Shown in pieces: positions 17,350 through 26,717 of a stretch of DNA of 64,000 nucleotides. Position 1 is the stretch's first letter. Each line of letters starts with the position of its first letter. This stretch comes from Leifsonia sp. Root1293 (GTDB lineage: Bacteria; Actinomycetota; Actinomycetes; Actinomycetales; Microbacteriaceae), in contig NZ_LMEH01000001.1 in assembly GCF_001425325.1 (NCBI RefSeq), positions 915,898 to 979,897 of the forward strand, read 5' to 3'. The notes under the pieces are model-generated. The model was given only the letters and a program-made list of their open reading frames with translations, made no database searches and was not told the DNA's origin. The translations under genes were made by a program, and so were the position numbers.

Positions 17350-18204
17350 ATGCCAGAGCAGCCCTCCGAGGAGACCAATCCCTACGGCGGCGGAGCGACC
17401 TCGGGTCCTCGGCGCGTCCGTACGAGGCACTTCCAGAACGCCAAGGCGAACGGCATCCCGATCACGGGATTGACCAGCTACGACCAGCTCACTGCTCGCA
17501 TCTTCGATCAGGCCGGAATCGACTTCCTGCTCGTCGGCGACAGTGCGGGCAACAACGTGTTCGGCTACGACACCACGCTTCCCGTGACCGTCGACGAACT
17601 GATTCCGTTGACCCGTGCCGTGGCCCATGCGGCCAGCCGCGCCCTGGTCGTGGCCGACATGCCCTTCGGCTCCTACGAGACCGGTCCCGATGAGGCCCTG
17701 CACACTGCAGTGCGCTTCATGAAGGAGACGGGAGCCCACGCCGTCAAGCTCGAGGGCGGCGTGCGCAGCTACAAGCAGATCCGACGCATCGTCGGCGCCG
17801 GGATCCCCGTGATGGCCCACATCGGCTTCACCCCGCAGAGTGAGCACGGGCTGGGCGGACACATCATCCAGGGGCGAGGCAGCGGTGCCAAGCAGCTCCT
17901 CGAGGATGCTCACGCCGTCGAGGACGCCGGCGCCTTCGCCGTCGTTCTCGAGATGGTGCCGTCCGGAATCGCCGCGAAGGTCACCGAGCAGTTGACGATC
18001 CCGACCATCGGCGTCGGCGCCGGGCCCGACGTCGACGGCCAGCTCCTGGTCTGGACCGACTTCGCCGGAATGAGCGACGGCCGTGTGCCGAAGTTCGTCC
18101 GGCAGTACGCGGATGTGAGGTCGGTGCTCTTCGACGCCGTCACGCAGTACCGGGCCGACGTCGAATCCGGCGTGTACCCGGCGCCGGAGCACAGCTACGA
18201 GTGA
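17350..18204 (+). CDS. panB: 3-Methyl-2-oxobutanoate hydroxymethyltransferase
   Basis: First committed step to pantothenate: transfers a hydroxymethyl group from methylene-tetrahydrofolate to 2-oxoisovalerate. 284 aa from the ATG at 17350. A (beta/alpha)8 enzyme with the family blocks LTSYDQLTARIFDQAG, LLVGDSAGNNVFGYDTT (metal-binding Asp), VADMPFGSYE, KLEGGVRSYKQI, VMAHIGFTPQSEH, and LEMVPSGIAAKVTE with the catalytic Glu. An in-frame GTG ten codons upstream exists but lies before the probable -10. No panC or panD is nearby, so the pathway genes are dispersed. The first ~22 residues are a non-conserved polar tail. Confidence 0.95.
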   Translation: MPEQPSEETNPYGGGATSGPRRVRTRHFQNAKANGIPITGLTSYDQLTARIFDQAGIDFLLVGDSAGNNVFGYDTTLPVTVDELIPLTRAVAHAASRALVVADMPFGSYETGPDEALHTAVRFMKETGAHAVKLEGGVRSYKQIRRIVGAGIPVMAHIGFTPQSEHGLGGHIIQGRGSGAKQLLEDAHAVEDAGAFAVVLEMVPSGIAAKVTEQLTIPTIGVGAGPDVDGQLLVWTDFAGMSDGRVPKFVRQYADVRSVLFDAVTQYRADVESGVYPAPEHSYE

Positions 18205-18347
18205 GGCCATCCCGTTGGTCGAATAGCCCGCGAGCGAAGCGAGCAGGCGTATCGGGGCCAGCGGCAGCGGTGATCTCGATACGCGTCCGACTTCGTCGGT
18301 CGCTACTCGATCGGCGGTAGGGGTCCGACTTCGTCTACCGGGTCGCC
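18205..18347. repeat. REP-like intergenic repeat, copy 1
   Basis: The core at 18269-18312 (44 bp, from GGTGATCTCGATACGCG to GGTCGCTACTCGATC) recurs inverted at 27539-27582 with 41/44 identity, and in part forward at 27611-27654. It contains a small internal palindrome (CCGAC TTC GTCGG), and the GCGAGCGAAGCGAG segment before it is shared with 27679-27691. A partial second TCCGACTTCGTC follows at 18324-18335. It looks like a dispersed palindromic (REP/BIME-type) element. No gene is seen in this gap. Confidence 0.75.
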
Positions 18348-18536
18348 CTAGCGGTTCTCGGCCGCGTCGTCTTCCGCCCACTTGGCGCTGTTCTCGCGCA
18401 GCTTCTCGAGGGCGTGCTCGGCCTCCGCGTGGGTGTCGAACGGACCGACTCGATCGGCCGATGCCGACTCGAAACCGTGCTCGACCGCGCCGGTCTTCAT
18501 GTTGTACCAGTACTTGTGTTCGAGGTCTGAGGCCAT
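18348..18536 (-). CDS. Small SPOR-like domain protein
   Basis: 62 aa. YWYNMKTGAVEHG, then DRVGPFDTHAEAEHALEKL, matches the short actinobacterial proteins annotated as SPOR domain-containing. It has no signal peptide or membrane segment, so unlike classical SPOR proteins it should be cytosolic and peptidoglycan binding is doubtful. The C-terminus is acidic. The ATG at 18536 is preceded at 6 nt by TAGAAT (18548-18543). Divergent from ppgK with only 40 bp between the start codons. Confidence 0.75.
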   Translation of the reverse strand: MASDLEHKYWYNMKTGAVEHGFESASADRVGPFDTHAEAEHALEKLRENSAKWAEDDAAENR

Positions 18537-18542
18537 AGTGCG

Positions 18543-18570
18543 ATTCTACGACCGGGCGGCCCGATAGTCT
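18543..18570. promoter_or_regulatory. Compact divergent promoter pair for the SPOR gene and ppgK
   Basis: Minus-strand TAGAAT (18548-18543) and plus-strand TAGTCT (18565-18570) each stand exactly 6 nt before their ATG. The whole intergenic space is 40 bp, so each promoter's -35 region must overlap the other's -10 or coding start. Confidence 0.5.
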
Positions 18571-18576
18571 GCTGTC

Positions 18577-19356
18577 ATGGCAGCGCAGCACGCGATCGGG
18601 ATCGACATCGGCGGCACCGGCATCAAGGGAGCAGTGGTCGACCTCTCGACCGGCGAACTCGTGACGGACCGCATCAAGCTCTCCACTCCCAAGGGAGGAG
18701 AGCCGGACGACATCGTCGCGACGGCATCCGAACTCCTCGCCAAGCTCGAGAAGCACGCGGACGGGCTGGCCGTCGGAGTGTGCTTCCCGGCGGTCGTCAA
18801 GAACGGGCGCACCATGTCGGCGGCGAACGTGTCGAAGAAGTGGATCGGACTCGAAGCCGAGAAGCTGTTCGAGAAGGAACTCGGCCGAGACATCCACTTC
18901 GTGAACGATGCGGATGCGGCGGGCTACGCCGAGGCACGCTTCGGCGCCGCCAAGGACGTCCCTGGTGTGGTGCTGCTCACGACACTGGGCACGGGAATCG
19001 GCAGCGCCCTCATCAACGACGGCGTGCTCGTCCCGAACACCGAGCTCGGACACCTCGAACTGAACGGCCACGACGCCGAGAGCAAGGCCGCCTACTCCGC
19101 CATGGAGCGCGAGGAGCTCGACTGGAAGCACTGGGCGAAGCGCCTGCAGAAGTACTACAGCCACCTCGAGATGCTCTTCACCCCCGACCTGTTCGTGGTC
19201 GGCGGCGGAGTCTCGAAGAACTACGAGGAGTTCTTCCCCTTCCTCGAGCTGAACACGAAGATCGTGCCTGCAGTGCACCGCAACAACGCGGGCATCCTGG
19301 GCGCTGCGGCCCTCGCGGTCGCTCTCGGTGTCGGAGCGGCAGCCACGACGAAGTGA
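18577..19356 (+). CDS. ppgK: Polyphosphate/ATP-dependent glucokinase
   Basis: Phosphorylates glucose to glucose-6-phosphate with polyphosphate (preferred) or ATP; 259 aa, typical length. ROK-fold features: phosphate loop IGIDIGGTGIKGAVVD (residues ~7-22), the catalytic Asp region HFVNDADAAGYAEARFG, and LLTTLGTGIGSALINDG. PpgK-type hallmarks are the PNTELGHLELNG segment and the WKHWAKRLQKYYSHLE helix. The hexose-binding Glu in TELGH is present. In M. tuberculosis ppgK lies beside sigA, but here it is next to kdp. The last codons overlap the first of the GTGAGGA repeats in front of kdp. Confidence 0.93.
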   Translation: MAAQHAIGIDIGGTGIKGAVVDLSTGELVTDRIKLSTPKGGEPDDIVATASELLAKLEKHADGLAVGVCFPAVVKNGRTMSAANVSKKWIGLEAEKLFEKELGRDIHFVNDADAAGYAEARFGAAKDVPGVVLLTTLGTGIGSALINDGVLVPNTELGHLELNGHDAESKAAYSAMEREELDWKHWAKRLQKYYSHLEMLFTPDLFVVGGGVSKNYEEFFPFLELNTKIVPAVHRNNAGILGAAALAVALGVGAAATTK

Positions 19357-19402
19357 GGAATGCGTGAGCGTTCGCTCGCTCACCGTGAGGAAGCCGTGAG
19401 GA
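19353..19402 (+). promoter_or_regulatory. Phased GTGAGGA direct repeats upstream of kdp (candidate KdpE operator)
   Basis: GTGAGGAA (19353-19360), GTGAGCG (19364-19370), GTGAGGAA (19385-19392) and GTGAGGA (19396-19402) start 11, 21 and 11 bp apart, that is on one face of the helix. GTGAGCG also forms a 7-bp inverted repeat with CGCTCAC at 19377-19383. They lie ~100-150 bp upstream of the first kdp start. Binding by the operon's own regulator KdpE is an inference from position. Confidence 0.45.
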
Positions 19403-19503
19403 CCGGCATCCTGGCGCTCTGAGAAGAGTTCGATGAGAGTCGTGGCCATCGAGCCACTGCGCACGGCAACCCGTGGGCAACGAATTCATCGGAAGAGATC
19501 CTC

Positions 19504-19587
19504 GTGCTCGACATCGTCTTCATCGGGGGGATCGTCGCGCTCGTCGCCCTCGTGACCCTCATCGCTCGTGGGGTGGAACGGCTGTGA
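19504..19587 (+). CDS. 27-aa membrane peptide translationally coupled to kdpF
   Basis: Short frame starting GTG at 19504 with GGAAGAG placed 6 nt upstream. It encodes a peptide beginning MLDIVFIGGIVALVALV and ending with a basic ARGVERL tail: a single hydrophobic helix with an acidic residue near the start, the same shape as KdpF. Its TGA (19585-19587) overlaps the kdpF GTG (19584) in a GTGA junction, so translation is coupled. I recall similar small frames ahead of kdpF in other actinobacteria, but cannot check that here. It may be a second small stabilising subunit or a diverged kdpF duplicate. Coding status is supported by the SD, the overlap and the amphipathic-free hydrophobic composition. 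Confidence 0.6.
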   Translation: MLDIVFIGGIVALVALVTLIARGVERL

Positions 19588-19673
19588 TCGTCGTCGACAT
19601 CCTGGCCGGGGGCCTTGCCCTGGCCGCCGTCGCCTACCTCGTGGTGGCCCTGCTTCGCCCGGAGCGCTTCTAG
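19584..19673 (+). CDS. kdpF: Potassium-transporting ATPase subunit KdpF
   Basis: 29 aa single-helix peptide, the small stabilising subunit of the KdpFABC potassium pump. It reads VDILAGGLALAAVAYLVVAL and ends LLRPERF, the typical C-terminal L-x-x-P-E-R/K-F motif. The GTG start overlaps the preceding small frame by 4 nt, and its TAG is followed immediately by the kdpA ATG. Confidence 0.9.
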   Translation: MIVVDILAGGLALAAVAYLVVALLRPERF

Positions 19674-21350
19674 ATGCCGCCGCTCCTGTCCCTCATCCTG
19701 CAGCTCGGCACCCTCGCCCTGCTCCTCGGCCTCTCCTATCGCCCTCTCGGCGACTACATGGCGTTCGTCTTCACATCGAAGAAGGACCTCGCCGTCGAAC
19801 GCGGCCTGTACAGGCTCATCGGCGTCAAGAGCGACTCGGACCAGTCCTGGCCCAGCTACTTCCGCAGTGTCATCGCGTTCTCCGCCATCGGGATCGTGCT
19901 GGTGTACGCGGCGCAACGATTCCAGGAGTACCTTCCCTTCGCCCTCGGCCTGCCCGCTGTACCCGAGAACCTCTCGTTCAACACGGCCGTCTCCTTCGTC
20001 ACGAACACGAACTGGCAGTCGTACTCGCCTGAGCTCACCCTCGGCTACACAGTGCAGGCGCTCGGCCTCGCGGTGCAGAACTTCGTCTCCGCAGCCGTCG
20101 GCATCGCCGTCGCAATCGCCCTGGTTCGCGGCTTCGCTCGTCGCTCGAGCCCGACCATCGGCAACTTCTGGGTCGATCTGTTCCGCGGAACCATCCGCAT
20201 CCTGCTCCCCCTGGCTGCCGTCTTCGCCGTGGTGCTCATCATCGGCGGTGTCATCCAGAACTTCTCCGCCTCCGTGGATGCCTCGACGCTGACAGGCGGT
20301 TCGCAGTCCATACCCGGCGGCCCTGCAGCCTCACAGGAGGCCATCAAGCTGCTGGGAACGAACGGCGGAGGGTTCTTCAATGCCAACTCGGCCCACCCGT
20401 ACGAGAACCCGACGGCGTGGACGAACCTGGTCGAGATCTTCCTGATGCTGCTCATCCCGTTCGCGCTCCCCCGCACCTTCGGAAGGATGGTCGGTGACAA
20501 CCGTCAGGGCTATGCGATCCTCGCGACGATGGTGGCGTTCTTCATCGTCTCGGTCGGAGCCATGACCGCCTTCGAGCTGGCAGGGTCGGGTTCGGCGACG
20601 AGTCTGGCCGGAGCTTCCCTGGAGGGCAAGGAACAGCGTTTCGGCATCGTCGGATCGACGATCTTCGGGACGACGAGCACACTGACCTCCACCGGTGCCG
20701 TCAACTCGATGCACGACTCCTACACCCCTCTCGGCGGTGGGATGGCGATGATCAACATGATGCTCGGCGAGGTCGCGCCGGGTGGCGTCGGTGCCGGCCT
20801 CTACGGCATCCTCATCATCGCGATCATCGCCGTCTTCATCGCAGGGCTCATGGTCGGGCGCACGCCCGAGTACCTCGGCAAGAAGATCGGGACCCGCGAG
20901 GTGAAACTCGCGAGCCTGTACATCCTCGTGACCCCGACCCTGGTGCTCGTCGGCACCGCACTGAGCTTCGCCATCCCCGTGGTGCGCGACGATGTGGAGG
21001 GAACCTCGATCTGGAATCCCGGGCTGCACGGCCTCTCCGAGGTGCTCTACGCCTTCACCTCTGCCGCGAACAACAACGGCTCGGCGTTCGCCGGGCTGAC
21101 GGCGAACACTCCTTGGTTCACCACGGCACTCGCCGTGGCGATGTTCCTCGGGCGCTTCCTGCCGATCCTGTTCGTGCTCGCGCTCGCAGGATCCCTCGCC
21201 GCCCAGGACAGGGTCCCCGTCACCTCGGGCACGCTCCCCACCCACAGACCGCTCTTCATCGGTCTCCTCTTCGGCACCGTGCTCATCGTGTCGGCACTCA
21301 CCTACTTCCCCGTACTCGCGCTGGGTCCCCTGGCTGAAGGGCTGAACTGA
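19674..21350 (+). CDS. kdpA: Potassium-transporting ATPase subunit KdpA
   Basis: 558 aa channel-like subunit that selects and passes K+ across the membrane. About ten transmembrane helices. The four selectivity-filter-like loops of the superfamily of K+ transporters can be picked out: [41 protein letters not shown] and [13 protein letters not shown]. Start and stop are tight against kdpF (0 bp) and kdpB (3 bp). Function is the high-affinity uptake system used when external K+ is low. Confidence 0.97.
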   Translation: MPPLLSLILQLGTLALLLGLSYRPLGDYMAFVFTSKKDLAVERGLYRLIGVKSDSDQSWPSYFRSVIAFSAIGIVLVYAAQRFQEYLPFALGLPAVPENLSFNTAVSFVTNTNWQSYSPELTLGYTVQALGLAVQNFVSAAVGIAVAIALVRGFARRSSPTIGNFWVDLFRGTIRILLPLAAVFAVVLIIGGVIQNFSASVDASTLTGGSQSIPGGPAASQEAIKLLGTNGGGFFNANSAHPYENPTAWTNLVEIFLMLLIPFALPRTFGRMVGDNRQGYAILATMVAFFIVSVGAMTAFELAGSGSATSLAGASLEGKEQRFGIVGSTIFGTTSTLTSTGAVNSMHDSYTPLGGGMAMINMMLGEVAPGGVGAGLYGILIIAIIAVFIAGLMVGRTPEYLGKKIGTREVKLASLYILVTPTLVLVGTALSFAIPVVRDDVEGTSIWNPGLHGLSEVLYAFTSAANNNGSAFAGLTANTPWFTTALAVAMFLGRFLPILFVLALAGSLAAQDRVPVTSGTLPTHRPLFIGLLFGTVLIVSALTYFPVLALGPLAEGLN

Positions 21351-21353
21351 TCC

Positions 21354-23516
21354 ATGTCCACCATCACTGATCCGACAGCGTCCCCGGCGACGTCTCCGCA
21401 TCCGTCGCCAGCACCGACGTGTGCAGGAGCATTCTCACCGAGGCAACTGGTCACGGCCCTGCCCGGCGCCCTCCGCAAGCTCGACCCTCGATCGATGTGG
21501 CACAACCCCGTCATGTTCATCGTCGAGGTCGGTGCAGCTTTGACCACCGTCCTCGCCATCGTCGAACCCTTCATGCCCGAGTCCCGGCAATCCGGCGGCA
21601 GCGAGATGGCGCCGTCGTTCACCGTCGCGATCGCCATCTGGCTCTGGTTGACGGTGATCTTCGCCAACCTGGCCGAGTCCGTCGCCGAGGGCCGCGGCAA
21701 GGCGCAGGCGCAGAGCCTGCGTGCGACCAGGACCACGACCATCGCGCAGAGGGTCGTCGCCTACGACGCCCTGGCGGATGCCGGGGCCGAACGCGCGATC
21801 ATCGAGGAAGCCGCATCCGCCGACCTGCATCTGGGCGACACCGTGGTGGTCGTCGCCGGCGAGCTGATCCCGGGCGACGGCGACATCGTCTGGGGCATCG
21901 CCTCGGTCGATGAGTCTGCGATCACGGGAGAGTCCGCCCCGGTGGTTCGCGAGTCCGGCGGAGACCGCAGCGCCGTGACCGGCGGAACGCGCGTGCTCTC
22001 CGACCGCATCGTGGTGCGCATCACCTCGAAGCCCGGCGAGACCTTCGTCGACCGCATGATCCGCCTGGTCGAGGGTGCCTCGAGGCAGAAGACGCCGAAC
22101 GAGATCGCCCTGAACATCCTCCTGTCGACGCTCTCGATCGTCTTTCTCGTCGTCGTGCTGACCATCGGGCCGATCGCCGGGTATTCGGATGCCGCCCCCA
22201 GCGTTCCGGTGCTCGTCGCCCTGTTGGTCTGCCTCATCCCCACCACCATCGGCGCCCTGCTCTCGGCGATCGGGATCGCCGGCATGGACAGGCTCGTCCA
22301 GCACAATGTGCTGGCGATGTCGGGCAGCGCCGTGGAGGCCGCCGGCGACGTCACCACCCTTCTGCTCGACAAGACCGGGACCATCACCTACGGCAACAGG
22401 CAGGCGTCCGAGTTCGTGCCCCTCACCGGTGTCGGGCTCTCGGAGCTCGCCTCGGCAGCACGCGCATCGTCTCTCAGCGACCCGACGCCCGAGGGCAGGT
22501 CGGTCGTCGATCTCGCCGATGGGCAGGGCCACGCCTCGGATGCCGTCGCTTCCGGCGAGGTCGTGCCTTTCACCGCCCAGACCCGCATGAGCGGCGTCGA
22601 CTACGCCGACGGGTCGATGGTGCGGAAGGGTGCGGCGGCCATGGCGCTCGACTGGGTGCGCAGCTCTGGACCGGTGCCGGCCGAGACGATCGACGAACTC
22701 GACCGGATCGTGACCCTGGTGTCCGAGGCGGGCGGCACGCCGCTCGTCGTCGCCACCCGCAGCGTCTCGGGCTCGGGGCGCGTGTTGGGTGTGATCCACC
22801 TGAAGGACGTCGTGAAGACCGGACTGGTCGAGCGATTCGCGGACCTGCGTCGGATGGGCATCCGCACCATCATGATCACGGGCGACAACCCGCTGACGGC
22901 CCGCGCCATCGCGGCGGAGGCAGGAGTCGACGACTACCTGGCCGAGGCGACGCCCGAGGACAAGATCGCGCTCATCCGCCGCGAGCAGGAGGGCGGCAAC
23001 CTGGTCGCCATGACCGGTGACGGCACGAACGATGCGCCGGCGCTGGCTCAGGCCGACGTCGGGGTCGCCATGAACACCGGCACCTCCGCCGCGAAGGAGG
23101 CGGGCAACATGGTCGACCTCGACTCCGATCCCACCAAGCTCATCGACATCGTGCGCATCGGAAAGCAGTTGCTCATCACCCGGGGATCGCTCACCACCTT
23201 CTCGATCGCGAACGACGTGGCGAAGTACTTCGCCATCATCCCGGCGATGTTCGCCGGTGCCTTCCCGGGGCTGGCGGTGCTCAACATCATGCAACTGCAC
23301 TCCGCAGGCTCCGCCATCCTCTCGGCCGTGATCTTCAACGCGCTCATCATCGTGATCCTCATCCCCCTCGCCCTGCGTGGCGTGCGATACCGAGCGGCAT
23401 CCGCCTCGGGAATCCTCGGTCGCAATCTTCTGATCTACGGTCTCGGCGGCGTCATCGCCCCGTTCATCGGCATCAAGCTCATCGACATCGTCGTGAGCCT
23501 CCTCCCCGGCTTCTGA
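21354..23516 (+). CDS. kdpB: Potassium-transporting ATPase ATP-binding subunit KdpB
   Basis: 720 aa P-type ATPase that energises KdpA. Visible: actuator-domain TGES ([12 protein letters not shown]), phosphorylated Asp339 in [13 protein letters not shown], nucleotide-binding [10 protein letters not shown], hinge [16 protein letters not shown], and [20 protein letters not shown] Ser/Thr/Pro-rich N-terminal tail of ~25 residues precedes the first helix and is longer than in the E. coli protein. The substrate-path segment [12 protein letters not shown] is typical of KdpB. It is the catalytic subunit of the operon. Confidence 0.97.
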   Translation: MSTITDPTASPATSPHPSPAPTCAGAFSPRQLVTALPGALRKLDPRSMWHNPVMFIVEVGAALTTVLAIVEPFMPESRQSGGSEMAPSFTVAIAIWLWLTVIFANLAESVAEGRGKAQAQSLRATRTTTIAQRVVAYDALADAGAERAIIEEAASADLHLGDTVVVVAGELIPGDGDIVWGIASVDESAITGESAPVVRESGGDRSAVTGGTRVLSDRIVVRITSKPGETFVDRMIRLVEGASRQKTPNEIALNILLSTLSIVFLVVVLTIGPIAGYSDAAPSVPVLVALLVCLIPTTIGALLSAIGIAGMDRLVQHNVLAMSGSAVEAAGDVTTLLLDKTGTITYGNRQASEFVPLTGVGLSELASAARASSLSDPTPEGRSVVDLADGQGHASDAVASGEVVPFTAQTRMSGVDYADGSMVRKGAAAMALDWVRSSGPVPAETIDELDRIVTLVSEAGGTPLVVATRSVSGSGRVLGVIHLKDVVKTGLVERFADLRRMGIRTIMITGDNPLTARAIAAEAGVDDYLAEATPEDKIALIRREQEGGNLVAMTGDGTNDAPALAQADVGVAMNTGTSAAKEAGNMVDLDSDPTKLIDIVRIGKQLLITRGSLTTFSIANDVAKYFAIIPAMFAGAFPGLAVLNIMQLHSAGSAILSAVIFNALIIVILIPLALRGVRYRAASASGILGRNLLIYGLGGVIAPFIGIKLIDIVVSLLPGF

Positions 23517-23538
23517 TCTGCAAAGGAACTCACACATC

Positions 23539-24156
23539 ATGTCTCCCCTCCGCGGGACCTCCCGCCAGTACTGGGTCGCTGTTCGCGCGATGCTCGTGCT
23601 CACACTCCTCCTCGGAGTTCTCTACCCGCTCGCCATCACCGCCGTCGGTCAGTTCGCGGCGCCGGCCCAGGCGAACGGCTCGCTCGTGCGGGTCGACGGC
23701 AAGGTCATCGGCTCGAGCCTGATCGGCCAGGGCTTCACGGATGCCGACGGCGATGCCCTGCCCGAATGGTTCCAGTCCCGGCCGTCGGCGGCAGGCGACG
23801 GCTGGGATGCCGCGGCCTCGAGCGGCAGCAACCTCGGACCGAACAGCGACGACCTCGCCACCGCCATCGGCGACCGGCAGGCCGCGATCTCGAAGGCCGA
23901 CGGCGTGCCTGTCGATGCGATCCCCGCGGATGCCGTCACGGCATCCGGATCCGGGCTCGATCCGCACATCAGTCCTGATTTCGCCCGCCTGCAGGTGCAG
24001 CGCGTCGCCGAAGCCCGGGGACTGTCCGTCGCCGAGGTCTCAGAGCTGGTCGAGTCTAGAATTCAGGGACGCGACCTCGGCTATCTCGGCGAACCGACGG
24101 TGAACGTGCTCCAGTTGAACATCGCCCTGGCAGAGATGGATTCGGGTAACCAGTGA
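23539..24156 (+). CDS. kdpC: Potassium-transporting ATPase subunit KdpC
   Basis: 205 aa, one N-terminal membrane helix (~12-36, AMLVLTLLLGVLYPLAITAV) and a periplasmic-side soluble domain. Family blocks: GSLVRVDGKVIGSSLIGQ, FQSRPSA, ASSGSNLGPNSDDL, VPADAVTASGSGLDPHIS (here with IPADAV) and the C-terminal VNVLQLNIAL. It starts 22 bp after kdpB behind AAAGGAAC. Its TGA overlaps the kdpD GTG (GTGA), which links pump and sensor in one transcript. Confidence 0.95.
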   Translation: MSPLRGTSRQYWVAVRAMLVLTLLLGVLYPLAITAVGQFAAPAQANGSLVRVDGKVIGSSLIGQGFTDADGDALPEWFQSRPSAAGDGWDAAASSGSNLGPNSDDLATAIGDRQAAISKADGVPVDAIPADAVTASGSGLDPHISPDFARLQVQRVAEARGLSVAEVSELVESRIQGRDLGYLGEPTVNVLQLNIALAEMDSGNQ

Positions 24157-26717
24157 CTCGCGGTCGGTTGAGGGTCCTCCTCGGTGCTGCTCCGGGCGTC
24201 GGCAAGACGTACGCGATGCTCGAGGAGGGTCATCGCCTCGTCGCAGCAGGCAAGGACGTGCTGGTCGCCGTCGTCGAGACCCACGGACGCGAGGCGACTG
24301 CCGCAGTTCTGGACGGACTCGAGGTGCAACCACGCGCCGCCGTCGAACACAGGGGCGTCAGCCTCGACGAGATGGACCTCGATGCCGTGCTGGTCCGCCG
24401 GCCCGAGTACGCCCTGGTCGACGAACTCGCTCATACCAACGCGCCGGGCTCCCGCAACGAGAAGCGCTGGCAGGATGTGCACGAGCTGCTCGACGCCGGC
24501 ATCAACGTCTACTCCACGGTGAACATCCAGCACATCGCATCGCTCAACGATGTCGTGCAGCAGATCACGGGCGTCGTGCAGCGCGAGACGATTCCGGATG
24601 CCGTTCTGCGAGGTGCCGACCAGATCGAGGTCGTCGACCTCGCCCCCCAGGCGCTCAGGGACCGGCTCTCTGATGGCAAGGTCTATCCGGCCACCCGCAT
24701 CGACGCCGCGCTGTCCAACTACTTCAGGCTCGGCAACCTGACAGCGCTGCGGGAACTCGCACTGCTATGGCTGGCCGACGAGGTCGACAGCTCTCTGAAG
24801 CGGTATCGGGCTGAGCAGGGCATCGACGCCAAATGGGAGGCACGCGAACGCGTGGTGGTCGCCTTGACCGGCGGCCCGGAGGGAGAGACCCTCCTCCGAC
24901 GCGGCGCCCGCATCGCGGCCCGGGCGGCCGGCGGCGCCCTGCTGGCCGTGCACGTGATGAGCCAGGACGGACTGCGCGAGGCGAATCCAGGCTCACTGGC
25001 CAAGCAACGAGCGCTGGTCGAGCAGCTCGGCGGTTCCTACCACCAGGTCGTCGGTGACGACGTTCCGCGCACACTGGTCGATTTCGCCCGGGCGTCGGAT
25101 GCCACTCAGCTGGTGATCGGCGTCAGCCGGCGCAGTCGTCTCGCGGCACTGCTGAGCGGGCAGGGCATCGGCCAGACCGTCATCCGCGAGTCGGGCGACA
25201 TCGACGTGCACATCGTGTCGCACGCGCAGGCCGGCGGACGGTTCGCGCTTCCCCGGCTCACGGGCGGTCTCACCCGCCGGCGCCGTGTATGGGGGTTCGC
25301 GGTGGCGCTGGTGTTCGGACCTCTCCTGACTCTGTTGCTCTCCGCGAACCATTCGGATGCGTCGATGGCCAGCGATGTCCTGAGCTATCAGCTGCTCGTC
25401 GTCGTGGTCGCGCTGATCGGAGGATTCTGGCCCGCGATGTTCGCCGCCGTGCTCTCCGGTCTCAGCCTGGACTTCTTCCTCGTGGCACCGCTGCATCACA
25501 TCACCATCAGCGATCCCCTGCACCTGCTCGCCCTCGCGCTCTTCATGGTGGTCGCAGCGCTCGTGAGCTATGTGGTCGACCAGTCCGCCAAGCTGAGTCT
25601 GCTCTCACGACGCCGCGCGAGCGAGGCCGAGCTTCTGGCGACGGTCGCGGGCAGCGTTCTGCGCGGCGACGATGCCCTGCAGGCCCTCGTCTCCCGCACG
25701 CGGGAAGCGTTCGGCCTCACTGCGGTGAGGCTGCTCGACGGTGACGCGGTGCTGTACGCGGACGGTGAGCCCGCGCGGCAGGCGCCTGCCACCGCAGCGA
25801 GCACGGCCGCCGACGGGGTGCTGCCCACGGTGCTGCCGGTCACCGACACGGTGGCGCTCGAGCTCGTCGGCCGCGACCTCGATGCAGCCGACCGCAGGCT
25901 CCTCGGGGTGATCATCGCCCAGATCGCCGCCGGCCTCGAGCACTCCCGCCTCGCCGCAACCGCCGAGGAGATCGGCCCGCTGGCCGCGGCCGACAGGGTG
26001 CGCACGGCGCTGCTCGCCGCAGTCGGCCACGATCTGCGTCGCCCGCTTGCATCGGCGACGGCCGCAGTGACGAGTCTGCGTTCTGCCGGCATCCGTCTCG
26101 ACGACCATGATCGCGCTGCACTGCTCGACACCGCCGAGGTCTCCCTCCAGGCGCTCGCCGCGCTGGTCACGAACCTGCTCGACGTGAGTCGAGTGCAGGC
26201 CGGAGTGCTGGGCGTGACCCTCGCGGACGTCGACGTCGACGATGTGATCCCGCTCGTCCTCGACGAGCTGCAGCTGCCTCCGGGAGCAGTCGAGCTCGAG
26301 CTCGCCGACGACGTGCCCACCATGCGAGCGGATGCGGCACTCCTCCAACGCGCGATCGTCAACATCCTCGCCAATGCGCTGCGCTTCGCCCCGGAAGGCA
26401 CCGTTCCCGTCATCACGGCCAGCACCTTCGGCGGCCGCGTGCAGGTGCGCGTGATCGACCACGGACCGGGCATCCCCCAGGACCGCCGTGACGACGCCTT
26501 CGTGGCCTTCCAACGGCTCGGCGACACCGACAATCTCTCGGGGATAGGGCTGGGACTCGCGATCGCCAAGGGTTTCGTCGAGGGCATGGGCGGGACCCTC
26601 GAGGCCGAGACCACCCCCGGCGGCGGGCTGACCATGGTGATCAGCCTGGCGGCATCCGGCAGCACAACTCTCGCCCACTCCGACCGGCACGCCCCTCCCT
26701 CGACGAAAGAAGCCTGA
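24153..26717 (+). CDS. kdpD: Osmosensitive K+ channel sensor histidine kinase KdpD
   Basis: 854 aa. Order of domains: N-terminal KdpD domain with Walker A (GAAPGVGKTYAMLEE, residues ~10-24) and HTNAPGSRNEKRW; universal-stress-like domain (~235-360); four short transmembrane helices of the DUF4118 type (~385-475); GAF-like segment (~500-610); DHp domain with His626 in GHDLRRPLAS; and HATPase (NILANALRFAPEG, DHGPGIP, GLGLAIAKGF). The usual Thr after HDLR is Arg here. It senses K+ limitation or turgor and phosphorylates KdpE. The GTG start overlaps the kdpC stop and the end abuts kdpE. Confidence 0.95.
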   Translation: MTRGRLRVLLGAAPGVGKTYAMLEEGHRLVAAGKDVLVAVVETHGREATAAVLDGLEVQPRAAVEHRGVSLDEMDLDAVLVRRPEYALVDELAHTNAPGSRNEKRWQDVHELLDAGINVYSTVNIQHIASLNDVVQQITGVVQRETIPDAVLRGADQIEVVDLAPQALRDRLSDGKVYPATRIDAALSNYFRLGNLTALRELALLWLADEVDSSLKRYRAEQGIDAKWEARERVVVALTGGPEGETLLRRGARIAARAAGGALLAVHVMSQDGLREANPGSLAKQRALVEQLGGSYHQVVGDDVPRTLVDFARASDATQLVIGVSRRSRLAALLSGQGIGQTVIRESGDIDVHIVSHAQAGGRFALPRLTGGLTRRRRVWGFAVALVFGPLLTLLLSANHSDASMASDVLSYQLLVVVVALIGGFWPAMFAAVLSGLSLDFFLVAPLHHITISDPLHLLALALFMVVAALVSYVVDQSAKLSLLSRRRASEAELLATVAGSVLRGDDALQALVSRTREAFGLTAVRLLDGDAVLYADGEPARQAPATAASTAADGVLPTVLPVTDTVALELVGRDLDAADRRLLGVIIAQIAAGLEHSRLAATAEEIGPLAAADRVRTALLAAVGHDLRRPLASATAAVTSLRSAGIRLDDHDRAALLDTAEVSLQALAALVTNLLDVSRVQAGVLGVTLADVDVDDVIPLVLDELQLPPGAVELELADDVPTMRADAALLQRAIVNILANALRFAPEGTVPVITASTFGGRVQVRVIDHGPGIPQDRRDDAFVAFQRLGDTDNLSGIGLGLAIAKGFVEGMGGTLEAETTPGGGLTMVISLAASGSTTLAHSDRHAPPSTKEA

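Noticed and set aside
21435-23603. 722-codon open frame antisense to kdpB
   Set aside because: Mirror of high-GC codon bias; His/Asp/Gly-rich without domains, while kdpB on the other strand has all P-type ATPase motifs. The same holds for long antisense frames opposite aceE, lpdA, sucB and the importer genes.
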